This document shows, piece after piece, positions 1-10,900 of a DNA stretch of 64,000 bases. The notes beneath the pieces are model-generated. The model worked only from the letters and a program-made list of their open reading frames with translations, searched no databases and had not been told where the DNA came from. Positions within the stretch are counted from its first letter, which is position 1; every line of letters begins with the position of its first letter. The position numbers and the translations under genes are program-made. This stretch comes from Plumapathes pennacea (taxonomy: Eukaryota; Cnidaria; Anthozoa; Antipatharia; Myriopathidae): positions 17,519,670 to 17,583,669 of the forward strand of contig OZ038467.1 of the NCBI GenBank assembly GCA_964036295.1, given 5' to 3'.

Positions 1-490
1 GCTTCTATTTTCGCGAAACGAAGAATTGTATTTTCTGTAATCAATGGGCAAATGACCTGGCTTTATGTTAATAGAATTTGTTGAAAGGTGCTGAATTATG
101 CCACGGCACCTTTGTAAACGCCTAAGTTTATAACACCTCCAATTTTAGATATGTAGGCAAAAGGTTAGACAAATTACCATACATCTTTAAAGATTCAAAA
201 CAAGATTTCAACCAGTTAAGCCCAAAATGCAACAAAGATGTTTACAGTGTGAATGAACTACGTCTAACCCTAACACTAGGAACAAGAAAAATATTTACCA
301 TAATTACGTGGCATTGATGGATATACAGTATTTCATTCCCTTTGTATATTTTTATCTATCTACACCAGAAGAACACAACGGTCGAGCGCACAACGTGTCA
401 CCAAGTGCGTCTTTAATGGGGACAAGGAAGCTCACAACAATTATTTCGTGGTGAGTGTTTCTATTTATTGTTTATCTTTATGTTTGGTTC
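1..490 (+). repeat. Dispersed repeat R1, copy a
   Basis: This stretch aligns by eye with 5688-6440 and 9112-9491 in the same orientation. Shared blocks include the segment around GATCAATGGGCAATG and, in copies a and b, a block near 360-460 with the string AGCGCACAACG. The last block ends in a GTGAGT donor-like string, but I see no convincing protein. The copy starts before the window. Family unknown. Confidence 0.7.
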
Positions 491-559
491 GATAGATCGT
501 GAGAGAAAAAGAGTGGTCTGAATGATAGTAACTTTGTGTCGGGTACTCCGTTCAAACGA

Positions 560-1415
560 TTTATTGCCACGTCGAGAAGCTACTCGCTGGCGATTGAATT
601 ATCTTTGCGGAGTTGTCTGTGTCAACTGCTTCTGTTTATGACGCTTTTGATTGGCATCCATACGCTGTTGTCTATGCGGAGTCTTTTCTTTGGCCCGTTT
701 TTTCTTCTAAAGTTCCCGATTTGCTTTTAAGCGCTGTTCTTTTTACGGAGTATTTTCTTCGGCCCGTTTTTTCTCCTGAAGTTCCCGATTTGCTTTCAAG
801 CGCTGTTCCCTTTGCGGAGTTGTCTGCGTTACCCGCTTCTTTTCATGTCGCTTTCGATCGGCATTCATGCGCTGTTTTCTCTGCGGAGTTGTCTGCGTTA
901 CCCGCTTCTGTTCATGTCGCTTTCGATCGGCATTCATGCGCTGTTTTCTTTGCGGAGTCGTAACTTCGGCACGCTTCTGTTTATGATGCTGTCGATCATA
1001 TAAACAGGATTGTCGCCTTTTCTCCAGACGAATTTGGCGTTGTTCGCTCGTTTCACGATTTCGCCTTGCTCGTGCCTGTTCCCTTCTCATTTGAAGACGA
1101 GCTTCGCGAGACTGTTGTGTTTCAAGTTTTTTAGTTTTCCATTTTCGAGAACGTAGCTACAATATATTGTTGCTTCGTTCAAATCTAAATGCTTCGTTCA
1201 AATCTAATTTCTCTTATTCCGAGTAAAAGTACAGGGCACACGTGATCGATCCGGCCTTTGTTACTGGTTAGCAGGGTAGCCGCGCCTAAAGTCGTACGCC
1301 AGACAGACTGACTGACGAACGTTAAATTTCGAGATTGCGACACGCTTGGAGTCTCCAAGTAGGCGGTATATTACTGCATTAGTGTCTTGATTATTTCCCT
1401 CACTTCGTTCGGGGA
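560..1415 (-). mobile_element. Helitron 5' fragment, copy 1
   Basis: Read on the minus strand, the element begins at 1415 with TCCCCGAACGAAGTGAGGG directly after an A. Helitrons of known families start with TC and insert between A and T. The same terminus appears at 37070 (plus) and 41444 (minus). About 300 bases of leader follow, then a coding region of Arg/Glu/Gln-rich 23-residue repeats (743-1090 and decayed copies down to about 560). No helicase or Rep domain remains, so this is a truncated 5' piece. Confidence 0.75.
743..1090 (-). pseudogene. STPR-like 23-residue repeat protein (Helitron N-terminus)
   Basis: The open frame encodes a highly basic, probably helical protein built from repeats of about 23 residues around TPQRKQRMNADRKRHEQK. 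This is the STPR type of repeat (23-residue, putative DNA-binding), which I know from the N-termini of Helitron-type replicase/helicase proteins. At least three units are visible, and degraded ones continue past the stop towards 560. The plus-strand frames over 536-1003 are shadows of it. Related units occur at 37430-37680 and 43140-43360. The protein is truncated before any catalytic domain and is almost certainly non-functional. Confidence 0.65.
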
Positions 1416-1418
1416 TTA

Positions 1419-2445
1419 TCACGTGATATGCAATGACGTAATTGACTTCGTTAAACAACTCGAGTGTGGCCAGTGTGTGTAAAGGTTAACTGCATTTAAT
1501 CCAAACTCAACACCGTTTGGCTTTGTGGAACTGATACACTGGCTGTTAGGAAACGATTTTGGCTTGCGTTCTTTAGTTCACCGCGGAAGCTTCGAGAATA
1601 GCCGTAAACAGATGTTTGATGGATACCGCCAATTTCTCTGTCGCCGCTAAATATTTAGTCCCGACGAAACTTTCTATGGCGACACGAAATACTTCTGGGA
1701 AGAAAACAAGTCGAGAACGGAAACCAAAGCTACGATGAGCTTTAGCCGCAAAACAATGGCGATTTATGCTTTTCTCTGTACATGACATCTGTTGCCTCAT
1801 AAAATTCTTCTGCTTATCGTACATTGCCTGTTAAAATGTTTCTTTCATTCGATCATGTAGCCTTTGTTTCGCAATGGTCATTGTATACCAGAAATGAAAA
1901 ATACACCAAAATAGTCCTGAGCATTGAGTTTGCAGTCACAAATGGACTGAACACACTGTGAACAAAACCGCAATAATATTTTAAACATGTCTCGTGTTAC
2001 ATTCCTCGCTTTCAATTTTATATTTGTTGCAGAGCACGAATACTCGAAAGCCTGATAGAAGAAACGTATTGAGTTGATAAAAGAAAACACATAAGTATTG
2101 AAGCGAAGGCTGGAGTAATAGTGGCCTCTGATTAGAAATAAGAGTCGAAGTCAAACTTGCAAATCGATTGTGCATACGAAGAGATGTCACGCATTCTCAA
2201 AATGCAGGGTCGCTCAACCTTTAAGAAGCAAGTGTATGAGTGTTGTATTGATAATTTGTAGTTTAATCAGGTTTCATTTGAGCAAGGTGTCAAAAGCCAA
2301 GTTCTCTATACTTTGTGATATTTTTCTGGTGAGAAACTGGAAGTTTCTCTTGGGAGTTCCACTCTTGTCCCTACTTTCCATTTTAGTATTTTCTGGTCTC
2401 GACGCAACTCACGCCGCGAGCTCACTGGCAACGCCAGTCTAGTTT
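1419..2445 (+). repeat. Dispersed repeat R3, copy a
   Basis: This copy starts right beside the Helitron terminus with ATCACGTGATATGCAATGACG. The same sequence starts the copy at 21505. Further partial copies lie at 20570-20960 and 22560-23170, all in the same orientation. Shared blocks include CGAATACTCGAAAGCCTGAT and CAACGCCAGTCTAGTTT. The small frames inside (1573-1824, 1878-2190, 2170-2442) are not conserved between copies and are not called as genes. Family unknown. Confidence 0.7.
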
Positions 2446-2629
2446 ATAATTATCTGAAGTCATTAAACAAAACTCGCTGTTGATCTCACAGACATATATT
2501 TTCTACACCGACAGATAAGAGAGTATACTACACGCTACGCGACACGCGATGTATTTCAATTGACTAATTATTTTATAAAATAAATATATAACGCGTTCCC
2601 GTGTAATATAGCCTCATCTAAACACTTGG

Positions 2630-2760
2630 GAAGTTGGGAGAACACTCGAGTAGCGCCGGTGTGACACTCGAGTAGCGCCGGGTTCCCCCCCCCCCCCCCG
2701 GAACACATTTCCTAGGATATGTGTTCCCCCATCCGGAAATGTGTTCCCCCCAGTAAACGT
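2630..2760. repeat. Low-complexity patch with tandem duplication and poly-C
   Basis: CACTCGAGTAGCGCCGG occurs twice in tandem, followed by a run of about 15 C and a small palindrome around GGAACACATTTCC. A related string (GTTGGGAGAACAC) occurs in the foldback at 34391. It probably derives from a MITE end. Confidence 0.5.
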
Positions 2761-2989
2761 TGACCATGCCGAAGGCATAATTGTGCCCTGCTCTTGTCAG
2801 GTATTCTGAAGTCCAAAATTACGACAATTCTCGATCAATTGTGACACTGCTTCTTCTGTATTGTGGGCTTATCTGCTCAAGACGCCTTTTTGTGTAGATA
2901 CCAAATAAATTGCTCCACTGATTTACGCACACTAGTTTTATTTATAACTGCAATTGGAAGTCTAGTATTCCATTAAACTGTGGCATGAT

Positions 2990-3660
2990 GTTCAGTCAGT
3001 TGTGTTTGCTGGAGTCTCGGAAATTCTGAAACACTCTTCGCTGTTTTGTCCGGTATAGCTTGGGCCTCGGGCCACTTGAGAAGTAGTCTGTCAACGTGAC
3101 AATATAAGAATTGCCTTGTTAGGTCTTTGTGAGTGGACCGATTAAATCTATCGCAACCTGTGTGAAAGAAGAAAATGCCGCGGATTAGTTTAAAACATCA
3201 CATGCGAAATACTTTTTAAAAGTATCTGTTTTACTTACCTGCTTCCACACGTCTGAAACAGGAATAGGATGCTGCCTAGCAAGCTTGCCATCTACGCGTT
3301 GGCACACATCACAAGTTGCCACATAATCCTTGACGTCCTTCATCGTTCCTGGCCAGTAGAAACGTTCCGCTATTATGTGGAAAGTTTTGTCGCGTTTGAA
3401 GTGGCCTCCACTCATCTCTCCCTCGTGACATTCCTTTATGATTGACGCTTTTTCTTGCACTTTCACTACTCTCCTCTCCCTCAAACCAAGACCATCTGGT
3501 CCCTTGTCATTGTAAAAAAGCAGGCCATCCTTTGCAAGGAATTTTCTGCCAAGTTCCTTTTGCGTTCCTCTCGCGTCGACCTTCACACTCAGAGATCTCT
3601 TTTCTTCTTTAGAGAACCTATCTGAATACTCTCCTCTTGCAACATAATTTTAGATAACAC
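2990..3660 (-). pseudogene. Gypsy-type integrase pseudogene, two exons
   Basis: Exon 1 (about 3660 down to 3239) encodes an H2C2 zinc-binding integrase domain: HEGEMSGGHF, then FYWPGTMKDVKDY and CDVCQR. It ends at a canonical GTAAGT donor (3233-3238). An acceptor with a pyrimidine tract ends at 3158, and the next exon (3157 down to about 2990) reads into the start of a retroviral-type integrase core (IDLIGPL, then LTDYFS). The putative intron is 81 bp. The core carries an in-frame stop and a frameshift, and a further stop lies upstream near 3650. Ty3/gypsy integrases and host genes derived from them share this layout. The retained intron argues for decay of a host-type spliced copy rather than a fresh retrotransposon. 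Confidence 0.7.
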
Positions 3661-4268
3661 TATACTCCTTTGAATCCATCTTTGCTTCTCCTCGCAGTTT
3701 ACTCCTCTTCACTCCACAGAAACCCTGGGAGGTTTTTTATTCCAATCTTACAATTGGTCAATGCATTTTGTCCTTTATGGGTGGAGTAAACATAACAATG
3801 TGTCAATCATTCGCGTCATTACCAAAGAAACACAAAAGAAACGATTTTATTCACGACACGGCGGGCTTTTTCAGCGGGCAATTAGTCCCATTGTTAATTT
3901 GCATGCTTGAGATGTTGAAGTCTTGCTTTGCTTAATGTTTTCATCTGTTATCGTTCTTTGTTTGAGGCGCGGTTTACACGGATGCGTTTACACGGAAAGA
4001 GAAACCGGGCCGTTTTGAAAATGATCCACTTTTGGCTGTGTTTTCGAATCAATGCATTTCTATCACCGAATTCTTTCGTTTTCGTGTAGACCAAAGTTGA
4101 AAACACAAGACGCAATAAGCTTGACTCCGCCCAAATCCCTGTTGCAGTTGCTCAGACAATTGTCATCGTATACAGCTAATGCTAACTTGGGGAGAACATA
4201 TTTCCGATGCGGGAAACACATATCCCAGAAAAAGTGTTCCCTGGGGGGCCAAGTAAAAAGCCTGTGAT
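3661..4268. other. No gene seen
   Basis: AT-rich sequence with no supported gene. The frame at 4052-4267 has no recognisable domain and codon use like noise. Confidence 0.5.
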
Positions 4269-4740
4269 TAAGGGCGCGTTCGATTGGGTCTATTCCAGAA
4301 TAGGAACAGTGATGTTGATCAGTAGAATTCTTTGGTTTGGAGCTGACCTGGGTAGAAATGCATTGGTACCTGTTTGAAATGCCAGTTTGAAGGTTTTCAA
4401 AACAATTCTGAACAAAATTCCTCCCGCAACAAAAGCAACACTTTGGGTCATTTTAGCTAACTGTTTAAAATCAGGGAGCAGTTAATGAAAACCCGCTCCT
4501 TGACAAAAATGTGTGTGCTTTGGTCAAAAATAAAGCCGATATTATGCCCAATGTGTAATGAATATTCCATGAATAATTTGCATGCTACTAAAATACAGTT
4601 TAGTTATGTAAAGCAACAAAAATTTACAAAGCACAAAACATCACCACCACCCACCCTTTCCAGTTTACGAATTTCGCGAAGCATTCAAGGGCACGTTTGA
4701 TTGAGTTAATTCTGGAATACGAATTTAGTTTGCGCACTTT
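4269..4740 (+). repeat. Pair of MITE-like ends in direct orientation
   Basis: AAGGGCGCGTTCGATTGGG at 4269 recurs, diverged, near 4687 (CAAGGGCACGTTTGATTGAG). Both run into a partly palindromic TATTCCAGAATA-like core. They look like ends of the same short element family. The internal frame at 4485-4700 has no recognisable domain. Confidence 0.4.
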
Positions 4741-4859
4741 GTGAAATGCTTAAATTATTTTATTGTTTTCACTGACCCTGAAAGTGTGTCTCTTAACGCA
4801 TTTTGTGTACAAAAATTACATGGTAACGTCATCAAAAAGCTATCTCAGAAGTTACGCAT

Positions 4860-5660
4860 ACAAGCCTACAAGCCTGATACACTGATCAAGACTATAATGT
4901 GTTAAGAACTATCGCAAATTATCACCAGATATCTTGTAACAACAATAAGGACTACATGCGCCGCATCGCAGTAGAGTAGCCCAGGCCAGGAATATAACAC
5001 ATTGCCAGATAACTGAACCTGGTTCGTGGTTTCAGGTTTGAAGTTTCATTTACAAAAATACTCCCGAAATACCTCCTGATCATACCCTGGTTCAAACGTT
5101 TCTCCTGAACATACATGAGCCTAACCAAATGCAAATGAGCAATATTCATTGTTTAAGCTCATTTGCATTAGGTTTGGCTTGTGTGACAAGCGACCTCTGA
5201 AACGGGTCTCAATTGCTTTTTGGAAACATCCTCTGCACTGATTTTACTTCCAAAACGGATCTCTCGCGTTGTTTATTTAATTCACTGATTTCTCTCACTT
5301 CAAGACTGATCACCCAAGACTGGTCGCTTCCTGACTCATTTCGAGATACAACACTCCGCACCCTGAGTGATTGGCATGTTTCGCACGCTTCATTGTTTAA
5401 AAAATGAAATTGATAATCAGACGAAGTCTTTTGACAGAAAATATAAACGAAACTCTATCAATCCAATTCATGTATAACGAGTGTCTGTATCTAGAGCGTC
5501 ATTCTGCAATCGAGAGAAATTCAAAATAAACCTTTGCAAAGGTGAGTATTTTATTTTGGCATCTAAAACCCTAACATGGTATCGAAAAGTTTCTGTGCAT
5601 AACTATCAAAATAATATACAAATGCGGTGAAGAATGGCATGATTAGATGAACTGGGGCAC
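4860..5660 (+). repeat. Dispersed repeat R2, copy a
   Basis: It matches 7137-7745 in the same orientation and 19034-19825 in reverse. Common blocks include GAACCTGGTTCGTGGTTT, CTGAAACGGG and GTATAACGAGTGTCTGT. Short frames inside differ between copies. R1 copy b follows directly, so R2 and R1 may be parts of one larger element. Family unknown. Confidence 0.75.
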
Positions 5661-5687
5661 AATAATCTTTATACTGGGAGGTTCCGC

Positions 5688-6440
5688 CTGGACTTTCAAC
5701 CCCTTATACCTTTCTGGGGTCGAAATAGTGACCCTTTCATATGCCTCTAGTAGAAATTCACACCCCTTTTACGATTTCAAACAGGTAAACGTCCAGAAAA
5801 ACTGCACGCAACTTGCTCAGGAACGCGGCTTTTGCGACTTTTGTCTCAGTTTTTCTTTTCATAAAAAAATCCTGTATCAACATGTTTCTGTGTATAACTT
5901 AGTCTGAACGATGCGAATAGTGAAGAAACTGACTTCTTTTTTCGCAAAACAAAGCATTTTATTTTCTGTGATCAATGGGCAATGGACTTCCTTCATATTA
6001 ATGACATTTGTTAATGAGGTGTTGAGTTATGTTAACGGTACCATTGCCAACGGATTAAAGTTTTCGACGTCCCCATTTTTCAATATGTAGGCAAAATGGT
6101 CTGAAAAATTTGACTTATACTTCTAGAATCAAAACCCACGCAATTTTAACCAACTATGCACAGAAAGTGCAACAGGAATGTTTAAAGTGTGAGCAAACTA
6201 CGTCCAAACCCTCACACTAGGAAAAAGAAAAATATTTACCATAATTACTTGACATTGATGGATATGATTAATACTCTTTATATATTTTTATCTATCTACA
6301 CCAACAGAACACGCCGGGCGAGCGCACAACGGGTCACCAAGTGCGTCATTCAGTGGTTACAGGAAGCTCACAACAGCTATTACCGTGGTGAGTATTTTTA
6401 TTTATTGTTTATCTTTACGTTTGGCTCGTTAAATCTTTTA
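5688..6440 (+). repeat. Dispersed repeat R1, copy b
   Basis: This is the longest R1 copy. It starts with TTCAACCCCTTATACC and includes the block ending in a GTGAGT-like string near 6385. It matches 1-490 and 9112-9491. The frames at 5647-5907 and 6189-6455 are not supported as genes. Confidence 0.75.
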
Positions 6441-7136
6441 AAATATGAAAAATGAATAAAGTTGTACAAAGTTCATTATTATGATGACTATCGCCGGATA
6501 TAAAAAAGAGATAAAAATTAAATAACAAAATTAAATTATGAAGTTTTTCTGTCTATTTCACACCGAACTAAGAATTCATCAAGTTTCGAGCTCCTAAACA
6601 AGGTAATGGGCATGGAAGGACAAAGAGTGTCGTGATAAAGTTTCATCCTTTGCTGTACACAGTTTATTTTTCTGGCTTTTTTACCACAAATGTGCTCGGA
6701 ATATAAACGAGTTTCCAATTTATTCCTGCCTGCCTTGTTTATATTGATCCGAAGTCATTAAACAAATTCGCTGTCGCGATCTTCAGACATATATTGAGGT
6801 GTACAAAATATGAAGCACACTGGAAATGCCATTCCAGGAAAACTAAACTTTTATAGTTTCCATGTAACAGTTCTTTTCCATTTTCAGTACGACATATTGG
6901 CAAGTATGACTTTCTTTTCAGTACAGTAAAAGACGACGAAGACGGAGAATTATTTATCTTCTTATGACTACGGACTATTTTGCTTTAAATTCAGCCAAAC
7001 AAAGTAATTATAGGCTGCTTTTCAGCACTACGTTTTCCCAAACCCAATATTAAAATGCACTTAAAACAATTTCTACACGACGACCACTCAACGAATGAAA
7101 TTTAATATTTCACTGAGCGAGTGTAATTTTTAGCCA
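6441..7136. other. No gene seen
   Basis: AT-rich sequence between R1 and R2 copies. Nothing recognisable on either strand. Confidence 0.5.
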
Positions 7137-7745
7137 GTTACACGCATGAACCTGGTTCGTGGTTTAAGTTTCCATTAAAAAAACTCCTGATTCATACGTT
7201 GCTTCTGCTCACACACGAGCCAAACTCAATGTAAATGACCAATAATTACTGTTTAAGCTCATTTCCGTTAGGTTCGTCACGTGTGAAAAGCGACATCTGA
7301 AACGGGCCTCAATTGCTTTTCGGAAACATCCTTCACACTGATTACTTCCAAGACGGATCTCTCACGTTGTCTATTTAATTAACTGATTTCTTTCACTACA
7401 AGACTGATCACCCAAGACTGGTCGCTTTTATTTCGAGATACAACACTCCGCACCCTGAGTGAATGACATGTGTCGCACGCGTCATTGTTCAGAAAATGAA
7501 ATTGATAATCAGACGGAAGTCTTTTGTCAGAAAATATAAACGAAACTCTATCATCCCAGTTCATGTATAACGAGTGTCTGTGCCTAAAGCGTCATTCTGC
7601 AATTGAGAGAAGTTCGGGATAAACCTCTGCGAAGGCGAGTATTTTAGTTTAGCATGTAAATCCCTCACATGATATCGAAAGGTTTCTGTGCATCAGTATC
7701 AAAAGATCTTACAAACGAGGCGAAAACTTGCAAGACTGGATGAAC
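7137..7745 (+). repeat. Dispersed repeat R2, copy b
   Basis: It shares the GAACCTGGTTCGTGGTTT and GTATAACGAGTGTCTGT blocks with copies a and c, in the same order as copy a. It lacks the first part (4860-5010) of copy a. Confidence 0.75.
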
Positions 7746-7799
7746 TCGCCCAAAATGCATAGCCTGCTTGTTTCGACTCCAACATCTCTTAATTTTACT

Positions 7800-8765
7800 G
7801 AATATGCGACGATCACGTAAAGGTTCCAAAGGTTCTAAAGGTTTTTATTTCCATTTATTTTTAGGGTATTTGTTTACAGAAACGATAATTCTATATCGAT
7901 GATAAGTGGAGGAAGCATGCTACGACCCATCATGGGTTTTTGGGCGCATGCTCCCTCGTACAAATTTTAATTACTAACGGCGTAGGTTACAAAATGAAAT
8001 AAATAGGGTAATAAAGGTTTATACAATGAAGTAACACGTATTAAGTAGGTAATAGGATCTGTAAGTTAACAGGACTGAATATGTAGCTTTATAGGTATCG
8101 AAGAAAGTGTATACATAGGCTATGGATATAGCTCTAGCTCTGCGTTCTCTGAGAGATAATGTGCTTCTTATAAAGACGTTTAAAAACTTTTAGCGAAATA
8201 CAGTTCTTTAAGCCTATTGGAACAGAACTCCATATTTTCGCAGTATTTGATGCCAAATTTTGCATAGTTCAAATTTTGAAACGGAAAGTAAAGATTCTTG
8301 TTTGATTTGGACCGAGTGCCGTAAGTATGAAGTGAGGTGAGATCCGTAAAATAACTGGAAAAAATGTCGGGCAGCTGATCTGCAGAGTATCAAAAAGCCA
8401 ATTCCCCAAGTTGGAAATTAACAATTTCATAGATGTTTAGAACTTCTAGTTTCTTAAAAAAATGGTTTGCTCGCAGATCTCCTCTCACTGAAAGTAATAG
8501 CTTTAGAGCTCTTTTTTGCAAAATATAAATAGGATTAAGTTTTGATTTGTAATTACTTCCCCAAATTAAAGTACAATAACATATATATGGGTATATTAAA
8601 TTTTAATAAAGATTCAGTAAAATATCCGCATTTAAATAATGCCTGGCTTTATAAAGAATGCCGATATTTTTTGATATTTTACGAGTAACGTAATCTATTT
8701 GTTTATTCCATGAAATTTCCTCATCAACGATCACGTAAAACTTTAGTTGATGTGCTTTTCTGATA
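7800..8765 (-). pseudogene. CR1/L2-like LINE, C-terminal part of reverse transcriptase ORF
   Basis: On the minus strand, broken frames between 8765 and 8130 read VDEEISWNKQIDYVTRKISK, then YICYCTLIWGSNYKSKLNP, ILQKRALKLL and KFGIKYCENMEFCSNRLKEL. This order matches the region after the polymerase motifs in CR1/L2/Jockey-type LINE ORF2 proteins (thumb and C-terminal tail). Several stops and frameshifts interrupt it. The AT-rich 7800-8130 would be the 3' untranslated part. The polymerase core is missing, so this is a dead fragment. Confidence 0.7.
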
Positions 8766-8769
8766 TTAA

Positions 8770-9111
8770 ATAATACGCAAGATTTTACAGGTCACTAGAA
8801 GTTTGCTGATCATAATTGAACTATTTTGATTTTGATCTTTAAATGCAATGGTTTTTGTTTCTTTGAGCATTATTTCGTCTTGATTGTTATTCATATTCCT
8901 TCTTCTTCTTTCTTTTCTTTTATTTCGCAAACGGCCGAAACCTAATTCAGCCAAAAAGTGCAATAAGGTATTTTAGGTTTGATGCAACATTACTGTTTCG
9001 AAAGCAAACTACAAGTTCTCAAAGGGTTTCCTCTTTATGGAGGCCGCGCATTTAGCGCACACAAATTACTGACAGACGAGAAGAAATTACTGACAAGAAT
9101 TTTATACGTGG
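8770..9111. other. No gene seen
   Basis: The minus frame 8766-8963 is Lys/Arg/Asn-rich and has no recognisable domain. It may be a decayed upstream part of the LINE. Confidence 0.4.
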
Positions 9112-9491
9112 AGGCTTTCAACCCCTTACCCCTTTAAATACCATTCTGGGGTCGAAATGGTGACCTTTTTATTTACCTCTAGTAGAAATTCACACCCTTT
9201 TTACGCCTTCGAACCGGTAAACGTCCAGAAAAGTCGCACGCAACTCGCTCGGGAACGCGACTTTTGCGAGTTTTATCTCGGTTTTTCCTTTCATAAGTTT
9301 CAACATGTTTCTGTGTATAACTTAGTATGAACGATGCGAATGTTTGAAAAAAAAAACTGGCTTCTATTTTCGTGAAACGAAGAATAATATTTGCTATGAT
9401 CAGTGGGCAATGACCTGACTTCATGCTAATGGAATGTGTTGAAAGGTGTTGAATTATGTCAACGGCACCTTTGTAAACGCCTAAGTTTCTA
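9112..9491 (+). repeat. Dispersed repeat R1, copy c, interrupted
   Basis: It follows copies a and b up to the string CGCCTAAGTTT near 9485, where similarity stops. The remaining R1 sequence is not found on the far side of the Polinton. The break is the best estimate of the left boundary of that element. Confidence 0.65.
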
Positions 9492-9570
9492 AATTTCGCC
9501 TAAGGATCTCTCTCTGGTCCCCAGAGAGTTAAGACGTCTTAAAAGCGCTCCGTACTATCGCGACGAGAAA

Positions 9571-9913
9571 ATGGCTACAACAGGTTCCCAAACTGGCGAG
9601 CCTGACACGGATATTACAAAACTAACACCACATTTGGACTATCTGATTGCCAAAGATCAATTCAAGTGGAATGGGACATTTCAAGAGCTCGTAGTGCTGG
9701 TAAAACTCCTGCTCTGTGCCAGTGACAATGGAGAGCATAATAAGTATAAACAATCTTGTAGAGATTGTGGTGGATCTTTGTTTTGTAAACACAATAGAAG
9801 AAGGTTTTATTGTAAGGATTGTGGAGGAAAAGGTATTTGCTCTCACGGAAAACAGAAACACAATTGCAAAGATTGTAAAAAAGAGTCATTGTAAGGATTG
9901 CGTTACTAAATAA
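9571..9913 (+). CDS. EsV-1-7-like Cys/His-repeat small protein
   Basis: The 107-residue frame (9571-9894) has an N-terminal part of about 65 residues with WNGTFQELVVLVK. Then come short repeats of the form CxxCGG..fCkH.r....YCKDCGG.gICsHGk, similar to EsV-1-7 type cysteine motifs known from large DNA viruses, brown algae and many protist or invertebrate proteins. They probably bind zinc. The function is unknown here. One more CKDC unit is visible just after the stop in another frame, ending at 9913, so the tail may be frameshifted. A GCGTTACTAAATAATTCAT motif and hairpin follow directly, as after the next gene, which ties this gene to the Polinton. Confidence 0.6.
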
Positions 9914-9937
9914 TTCATAACAAACAATGTTATGAAT
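9900..9937 (+). promoter_or_regulatory. Intergenic motif plus hairpin, copy 1
   Basis: GCGTTACTAAATAATTCAT (9900-9918) overlaps a perfect 9-bp stem, ATTCATAAC (9913-9921) and GTTATGAAT (9929-9937), with a 7-base loop. Copies at 10822 and 10873. Role (terminator, promoter or both) is inferred. Confidence 0.55.
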
Positions 9938-9939
9938 TT

Positions 9940-10156
9940 CTGTAAACAGTAAGTTGATTACGTAGTGTTTCGGGACTTTCCGATTTGCTTAACCAATCAA
10001 AAATGATCCCATAAATTAACCAAGTAGCTGAAAATCCGGTTTTGGTTTTGGTTTTGGCACGAAATTGTATTTTTAATTAGGAGGCATGAGAGAGGTCTTC
10101 GTTGGTGTAATTGATTTGGATAAAGACTTAAAGTTAGAAACATAATACTCAAAAGA
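9940..10156. other. Intergenic, includes GGTTTT run
   Basis: Short AT-rich spacer with a threefold GGTTTT repeat near 10038. No gene seen. Confidence 0.4.
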
Positions 10157-10814
10157 ATGAAAATCGAAGATCTGAAAACTGAAAATTTAAGATTTACAGA
10201 CTTTGAAACGAAGAAAAACCAAATAGGTGAAAAATTTCACATTATGAAAGTTTACACCGAAGATTCTAATGGAAGGACTAAACCAATAATTTTATAGAAG
10301 AAAGATGTGACAACTTTTGGTTTGAAAAAAAGTTCTTAAAGGATATGGAACACTAAGTCATTTTTATTTTTCAATAATTTTTGGGCCTGTTGTTACAGAT
10401 GAAGCTTGGATTAAGAAATTTAATGACATCGTGAACTTTATAAGAATGTACGTCAACAAACCAGAGATTAAGAAACAAATTGGAAAGAAGCCAGGCGGAA
10501 CGAGTTTTAAGAAGTTTTATCCTTTGAAAGAGGAACCAGGAGAAGATCCAATAATGTTTGTTAGAGTAGGTCATCGTAATGGAAAAGTTTTTAGTAAGTT
10601 TTATAGTCATTATGGAAAACGATTAACTCCTGATTTCATGCTTGATGAGTATTTTGACGTTGATGTCAAAATAAAGATTGATTCCGTCTTTATTAATTCA
10701 ACAAACGCGTATTTACAAGTAAGTTTGAAGGAGGCGATTGTTAGTCCAATGTCAAAGATTAAAGATGGTGAGGTAAAAATCTTTGTTGATAAAGCTGAAA
10801 GCGAAGATGAATAA
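10157..10814 (+). pseudogene. Unknown Polinton gene with beta-rich C-terminus
   Basis: An ATG at 10157 opens a frame that hits a stop at 10295 and then a frameshift. The downstream 127-residue frame (10431-10814) is open. Its C-terminal half (YFDVDVKIKIDSVFINST, then YLQVSLKEAIVSP) alternates hydrophobic residues like beta strands and ends in an acidic tail (KAESEDE). I do not recognise the family. A small beta-barrel nucleic-acid-binding protein is possible but is only a guess. It is flanked on both sides by the same intergenic motif and hairpin as its neighbours. Confidence 0.5.
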
Positions 10815-10821
10815 AAGATTA

Positions 10822-10891
10822 GCGTTACTAAATAATTCATAACTAATTTTGTTATGAATTTAATTGTTGTTCGCGTTACTAAATAATTCAT
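10822..10891 (+). promoter_or_regulatory. Intergenic motif copies 2 and 3 with hairpin
   Basis: GCGTTACTAAATAATTCAT occurs at 10822-10840 and again at 10873-10891. Copy 2 has the same 9-bp stem (10835-10843 with 10851-10859) as copy 1. Copy 3 has no stem and ends 9 bases before the ATG at 10901, as a promoter or start-site element would. The two copies lie in different reading frames, so conservation is at DNA level. Confidence 0.55.
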
Positions 10892-10900
10892 CAAGTTGAG

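Noticed and set aside
536-1003. Cys/Leu-rich plus-strand frames
   Set aside because: Antisense shadows of the STPR-type Helitron repeats.
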